Positions 34,531 to 38,560 of a DNA stretch of 38,560 nucleotides are shown in pieces. Under the pieces are notes generated by a model. The model was not told the DNA's origin. It saw only the letters and a list, made by a program, of their open reading frames with translations, and did no database searches. Position numbers and translations under genes: made by a program. The stretch covers positions 1 through 38,560 of the forward strand of contig JANXUO010000112.1 in the NCBI GenBank assembly GCA_025356245.1. The letters are read 5' to 3'. Within the stretch, counting starts at the first letter, position 1. Every line of letters begins with the position of its first letter. The stretch comes from Hymenobacter sp. (lineage in GTDB: Bacteria > Bacteroidota > Bacteroidia > Cytophagales > Hymenobacteraceae).

Positions 34531-35547
34531 ATGAGGCATTCAAGAAATCATTCCCCTCGCTTGTTCCTGCTGCTGGCGGGGGTGGGATGGCTGCTTGGTA
34601 GCTGCCAGGAGCAACCCGACGCCGCCGTGGCATCTGGGCCGCCACCTATGGGCCACTACCAGGGCAGTGTGGCACTGCCGGCCGGCCCGCACCTCGCAGC
34701 GGCCCTCGACGTGCGCCATCCCAGCCCCGGCCACTACGAAGCCGAGCTTACCCTGCCCGAGGCAGCCGGCTTGAGCTTTGTGGCCGACACCGTAACCTTT
34801 GCCGCTAACCAGCTGCGCCTAGTACGCCCCGGCCGCCCCGGCCAAACCCTACGCCTCACGCTCGACGGCGATTTTTGGCGCGGCACTCTGGCCCTCGACT
34901 CGGTGCGGGCCGCGGTGCTGCTGGTGCGGCGCGGTACGGCTGCGCCCAGCACCTACCGCGTCGAAGAGCTGCCGCAGGCCAGCGGCGGTACCGCCTGGCT
35001 GTTTGCCCCCGCCGACACCCGCACCCCCGGCCCCGCCCTGGCCCTGCTGCCCGACGCCACCACGGCCGCCGCGGCCCCGCTTTGGGCCGATGCCTTGGCC
35101 CGCAACGGCATAATTGTACTGCTGCTGCCCCCCGCCGACACCGCCGTGGCCCCGCTGCCAGCGGCCCTGCGCCTGCTCCGCGCCACGGCCGGGGCCGATA
35201 CCACCACGGTGGGCGCGTGGCTGGCTGGCGGCCGGGCGCTGGCCTTTGCGGAAGCCGCGCCAACGCGGCCAGAACCGGCGTTCCTGCTGCTGCAAAATAT
35301 TCCCGTGACCACGGGTCCTCCCCGCGCCGCTTGGGCAGCGCGGGGCCAAGCGGTGCGGCCCATCCTGGCCTTGGCCGCTGGCCGCGAAGGCAGCCGGGCG
35401 GTGCGGCAAGCCCTACCACGCCGCCGCACGACTACCCTACTCACGCTGCCCGCTGCCCAGGCCAATTTGCTGGTGCCGGGACCACTGGGGCCGGGGCTGG
35501 GGCCGCAAGCCCTGGCCCCAGTGCTGGAGTGGCTGCATGAGCGGTAG
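34531..35547 (+). CDS. Lipoprotein with divergent alpha/beta-hydrolase-like C-terminal region
   Basis: MRHSRNHSPRLFLLLAGVGWLLGSCQEQ lipobox; 'ALALLPDATTAAAAPLWADALARNGIIVLLLPPAD...TTTVGAWLAGGRALAFAEA' reminiscent of an alpha/beta-hydrolase core; no classic GxSxG seen. Confidence 0.5.
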   Translation: MRHSRNHSPRLFLLLAGVGWLLGSCQEQPDAAVASGPPPMGHYQGSVALPAGPHLAAALDVRHPSPGHYEAELTLPEAAGLSFVADTVTFAANQLRLVRPGRPGQTLRLTLDGDFWRGTLALDSVRAAVLLVRRGTAAPSTYRVEELPQASGGTAWLFAPADTRTPGPALALLPDATTAAAAPLWADALARNGIIVLLLPPADTAVAPLPAALRLLRATAGADTTTVGAWLAGGRALAFAEAAPTRPEPAFLLLQNIPVTTGPPRAAWAARGQAVRPILALAAGREGSRAVRQALPRRRTTTLLTLPAAQANLLVPGPLGPGLGPQALAPVLEWLHER

Positions 35548-35590
35548 CAAATTATTGTCATGCCGATGCCGACCCATTGTCAACACCTTG

Positions 35591-35791
35591 CTGGCGCGCG
35601 TTTTTAACGCGCTGCCACCTGGCTCCGCGTCTCCGACGCGTGGGAGGGACGATAAAATCGCCCGGCCATAAAACCTGAAATGGGTTCGCCTCACCGCTCT
35701 CATGCTTTACCAGGCCCAACCTTGAATTACTGCTCTTTACGCGCGTCAGGGACGCGAAACTAACCGGCAGCGGGTTGAAAACGCGCGCCAG
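35591..35791. repeat. 201-bp MITE/BIME-like element with 50-bp inverted ends (40/50 identical)
   Basis: Left CTGGCGCGCGTTTTTAACGCGCTGCCACCTGGCTCCGCGTCTCCGACGCG; reverse complement of right CTGGCGCGCGTTTTCAACCCGCTGCCGGTTAGTTTCGCGTCCCTGACGCG. Each end contains smaller palindromes. Confidence 0.75.
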
Positions 35792-35813
35792 CAGCAAATT
35801 CAGAAAGCCACAA

Positions 35814-35850
35814 AAAAAGCCCCGTTCTGACCAGCAGAACGGGGCTTTTT
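35814..35850. terminator. Bidirectional Rho-independent terminator
   Basis: aaaaagccccgttctg-accag-cagaacggggcttttt, 16-bp perfect stem with A-tract and T-tract, between convergent genes. Confidence 0.92.
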
Positions 35851-35868
35851 GGCGAATGAGCCTATCGA

Positions 35869-38560
35869 TTATTCCAGCACAATTTTGCGGGTCAGCACCT
35901 GGCCATCAACCACTACGCGCAGCGTGTAGAGGCCAGCCGCCAGGCCGCGCACCGAAAGGGTGGTTTCGGTGGCGTGGGCAGGCAGCGGCAGGGTAGCTAC
36001 GGCCTGGCCCAGCACGTTGAGCAGCGTGGCAGTACCGGCCGTAGCCGGGGCCGCGAGGCGCAGGGTCAACTGGCCGGTATTGCTGGGGTTGGGGTACACC
36101 AGCAGGGCGTCGGTATTGGCCAGGGTGCGGGTACCCAGTATGGTGTACGCCAGCGTAATGGCCCCGGTAAGGGAGTTGCTGTTATAGCCCGAAACGGCCA
36201 AATAATACGTGCGCCCGGCGGTGAGGCCGATGTAATCCTGGGCTGAAAGGGGCTGGCCATTAGCACTGCGGCGGCAGTTCACCAGGACGAAAGCCGTGGA
36301 GCAAGTGGCGGCCGTGTAAAGCCGCGCTACGCTGGCCGAGTTGCCTCTAAAAGTAATGGAAAGCGTCGTGTTTGGAGCCACAAAGCTGAACCACACATCG
36401 CGCGGGTTGTTGGCCCCCGAGCAGGTGGGCTGAGCAATGCCGGGCAGGGCGGTGGTAGTGGCTCCGGCGGTGGTGCTGGTGGCGATGGCCGAACTCAGCG
36501 ACAGCGCCCCGCAGGGGTCGTCGTTGGCGGGTACCACCGACACCGTGGTTACGCACAGCTGGAAGGTAGCCGAAGCCCCTACCGGCGTACCGCCACTGGG
36601 GTAGAGCCGCACGTAGTAAGTGCTGCCCACCGTGAGGGCATTGACCGTGAGCGTGCGCGAAGCACCCGCTGCAATGGTATTACAGGCGATGCTGGTGGTG
36701 TTGGCGCAAGCGCCGGAGCGCACGTCCACAATACCGTTAAATTCGGCGCTGGTTTCCACCACGTGCGTAGTGGCGGTGGCCACGAAGCTGTACCACACAT
36801 CGGAGGCGGTGGTGACGTTGCGGCCGCAGTTGGCGGTGGGGGCCAGGCTTTGAGTGGCCCCGGCCACGGTGCCGGCGCTGGGCATACTGCAATCGGCCGT
36901 AACCGGTACGCCGATGGCGGCCGTGCAATCGTCGTTGGCGGGCAGCACGGGGGCGTTGGTGAGGCAAAGCGTGAAGGCAGCGGCCGGGCCGGCGGGGGCA
37001 TTCAGCGCCAGCGGGTACACCCGCACGAAGTAGCTGACACCTACGGTGAGGCCCGTGAGCAGGCGGCTGGTGGTGGCGTTGGCCGCCACCGGGGCGCAGC
37101 TCAGGCTGGTGGAGGTAGCACAGGTGCCGCCACGCACATCGGCTACGGCGTTAAAGGCCGGGGCCAACGTGAGGACGTGCGACGTGGCGGTGGCCACGAA
37201 GCTGTACCACACATCAAACGCCGCCGGCAGACCGGGGCCGCCGCCGCAGTTGGCGGTGGGGGCCAGGCTTTGGGTGGCCCCGGCTACGGTGCCAGCGGTA
37301 GGCACACTGCAATCGACGGTAACGGGCAGCGCGGTAGCCCCGATGCAGTCGTTGTTAGCGGGCGCGGTGGGCGTGGCCGTTACGCACACCGTGAGGCCGG
37401 TGGCGTTGGCGGCGGGCGGCGGCCCTACCGGGTACACCCGCACAAAGTAGGTAGTGCCCACGGTGAGGCCCGCAATGCTACGGCTGGTGGGCGCGCCCGG
37501 AAAGCCAATGCCGCAGCCCAGGCTGGTGGAGGTGGCGCAGGTACCTGAACGCACGTCGATGGCCACCGCCGTTTGCGGATTCACTGTCACCAGTTGCGAA
37601 GTGGCCGATGCCACGAAGCTGAACCACACGTCGTTGGCTGGTCCGCCGCCGGGGCCGCCGCCGCAGTTGGCCGTGGCGGCCAGGCTTTGGGTGGCCCCGG
37701 CCAGGGTCCCAGATGTGGGGCTGGAGCAGTCAGTCGTGACGGGCACGACCACGGCCACGGCGCAGTCGTCGTTGGCCGGGGCCACGGCCAGGGTAGTAAA
37801 GCTGGCCGTAGCGGCCACCGAAGGGCCACTAGTGCAGTTAGAAATCACCGATACGGCGTACGTAGTACCGGGCATGAGGCCCGTCAGCGCCACCGGCGAA
37901 GCCGTGGGCGCAGGGCTGACGGTGACGGTCGTGCCACCCTGGGGCGTGTAGGTGACGGTATAGTTCGGTGCCGTGCCGGTGAAGGTGAGCGAGGCACTAG
38001 TCATCGTGATGGTGCGCACCGTGAGGGCCGTAGGGGCCGGGCAAGCCGCCGGAGCACCGATGGTGACGACGTAATCTTCGGTTTCGCCGGTGGTGAAGCT
38101 GGTACAGGCGTCGGTGGCAGCCACGCCCGCGCCACCGCCGGGGCCACCGGCCACCGTGCGGGTACGAATGCGCAGCTTGGTAAGTCCCTGCACCGCCGTG
38201 GCGGGCACGGTAAAGGCTACGGTAGCCGCCTGGCCGGGCCGGGTACCGCCACTGATGCGCGTAAACTCGCTGGCATCGAAGGCGTTGTTCTGGTCGTAGT
38301 CAATCCAAAACCCGCTGGCCGAAACGGCCGTCGAAGTTACGCTGAGCGCGTAAGCCCCCGCGCCGCTGGCCAGCGTGGCCGTGGTGCTGCCCGTGGCCGG
38401 AAACGTGCTGTACGAGCTGCCGTTGGCTGTTTGGCAGTTATTGGTGGTGTTGCTGAGAGCCGTACCCGCGATGCTGACGTCGCTGATGAGGTCGGTGGCC
38501 GCGCAGCCGCCGCCGCCCAGGTTGGCCACGCAGTAGCTCGCGGTACTGAAGGTGGTGGTG
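35869..38560 (-). CDS. Large GEVED-domain, multi-repeat T9SS-sorted cell-surface/secreted protein (N-terminus beyond window)
   Basis: GEVED motif 'WIDYDQNNAFDASEFTRISGG...GETEDYVVTI', an Fn3-like segment, tandem PPC-like 'PANDDC...DVWYSFVA...GLTVGTTYFVRVYP' repeats and C-terminal T9SS sorting domain 'LLVYPNPSNTGQLTLRLAAP...GLAAGLYTLRVVVDGQVLTRKIVLE'. Frame is open to the window end. Confidence 0.88.
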   Translation of the reverse strand, partial: TTTFSTASYCVANLGGGGCAATDLISDVSIAGTALSNTTNNCQTANGSSYSTFPATGSTTATLASGAGAYALSVTSTAVSASGFWIDYDQNNAFDASEFTRISGGTRPGQAATVAFTVPATAVQGLTKLRIRTRTVAGGPGGGAGVAATDACTSFTTGETEDYVVTIGAPAACPAPTALTVRTITMTSASLTFTGTAPNYTVTYTPQGGTTVTVSPAPTASPVALTGLMPGTTYAVSVISNCTSGPSVAATASFTTLAVAPANDDCAVAVVVPVTTDCSSPTSGTLAGATQSLAATANCGGGPGGGPANDVWFSFVASATSQLVTVNPQTAVAIDVRSGTCATSTSLGCGIGFPGAPTSRSIAGLTVGTTYFVRVYPVGPPPAANATGLTVCVTATPTAPANNDCIGATALPVTVDCSVPTAGTVAGATQSLAPTANCGGGPGLPAAFDVWYSFVATATSHVLTLAPAFNAVADVRGGTCATSTSLSCAPVAANATTSRLLTGLTVGVSYFVRVYPLALNAPAGPAAAFTLCLTNAPVLPANDDCTAAIGVPVTADCSMPSAGTVAGATQSLAPTANCGRNVTTASDVWYSFVATATTHVVETSAEFNGIVDVRSGACANTTSIACNTIAAGASRTLTVNALTVGSTYYVRLYPSGGTPVGASATFQLCVTTVSVVPANDDPCGALSLSSAIATSTTAGATTTALPGIAQPTCSGANNPRDVWFSFVAPNTTLSITFRGNSASVARLYTAATCSTAFVLVNCRRSANGQPLSAQDYIGLTAGRTYYLAVSGYNSNSLTGAITLAYTILGTRTLANTDALLVYPNPSNTGQLTLRLAAPATAGTATLLNVLGQAVATLPLPAHATETTLSVRGLAAGLYTLRVVVDGQVLTRKIVLE
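36521..37780 (-). repeat. Tandem repeats of about 411-420 bp within the GEVED protein gene (about 138-aa PPC-like units)
   Basis: PANDD(C)-encoding segments at about 36521, 36932, 37352 and 37769; near-identical sub-blocks such as gcagttggcggtgggggccaggcttt(g)gtggccccgg at 36831+ and 37252+. Confidence 0.85.

Noticed and set aside
36521-37780. Possible CRISPR-like periodicity
   Set aside because: Period is about 415 bp and the repeats are protein-coding PPC-like units; no short palindromic repeats with unique spacers and no cas genes.

Overview
This 38.6-kb GC-rich window looks like Bacteroidota DNA, probably a Hymenobacter-like Cytophagales (inferred from T9SS C-terminal sorting domains, GEVED/PPC-type secreted repeats, TonB-CTD secreted proteins and TAnnTTTG-type promoter boxes; no search was run). 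Most of it is ordinary chromosome: aspartate ammonia-lyase (5'-truncated by the window), a ChrA-type chromate transporter, a PlsC-like acyltransferase, RfbA, ProS, OmpP1/FadL, a Tet-like MFS transporter, an acyltransferase-3 protein, DinB, an FAD-dependent amine oxidase, an aldehyde dehydrogenase, GNAT, tRNA-Gly(CCC) and a large T9SS-exported GEVED protein that runs off the right edge. The accessory-looking part is about 23.7-33.2 kb, a glycosylation-type cluster: DUF2079 membrane protein, IS5-like element, ArnT/PMT-like GT-C protein, a 687-aa secreted protein of unknown function, a small lipoprotein, a second GT-C-like protein and a DPM1-like GT2. Two membrane-protein genes there are broken by tandem duplications that can be read directly: 20 bp at 24881-24920 and 4 bp (GCTC-GCTC) at 26777-26784. 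Removing one copy of either restores a continuous reading frame. They flank an 824-bp IS5-like element with perfect 18-bp inverted repeats. Its transposase appears to lack the second catalytic Asp segment and carries a 3' homopolymer frameshift. Other signals include long intergenic hairpins abutting stop codons (one arm encodes a protein C-terminus), a 201-bp element with 50-bp inverted ends built from REP-like palindromes, and candidate leaderless genes. I see no CRISPR array, rRNA or convincing phage/defence system.
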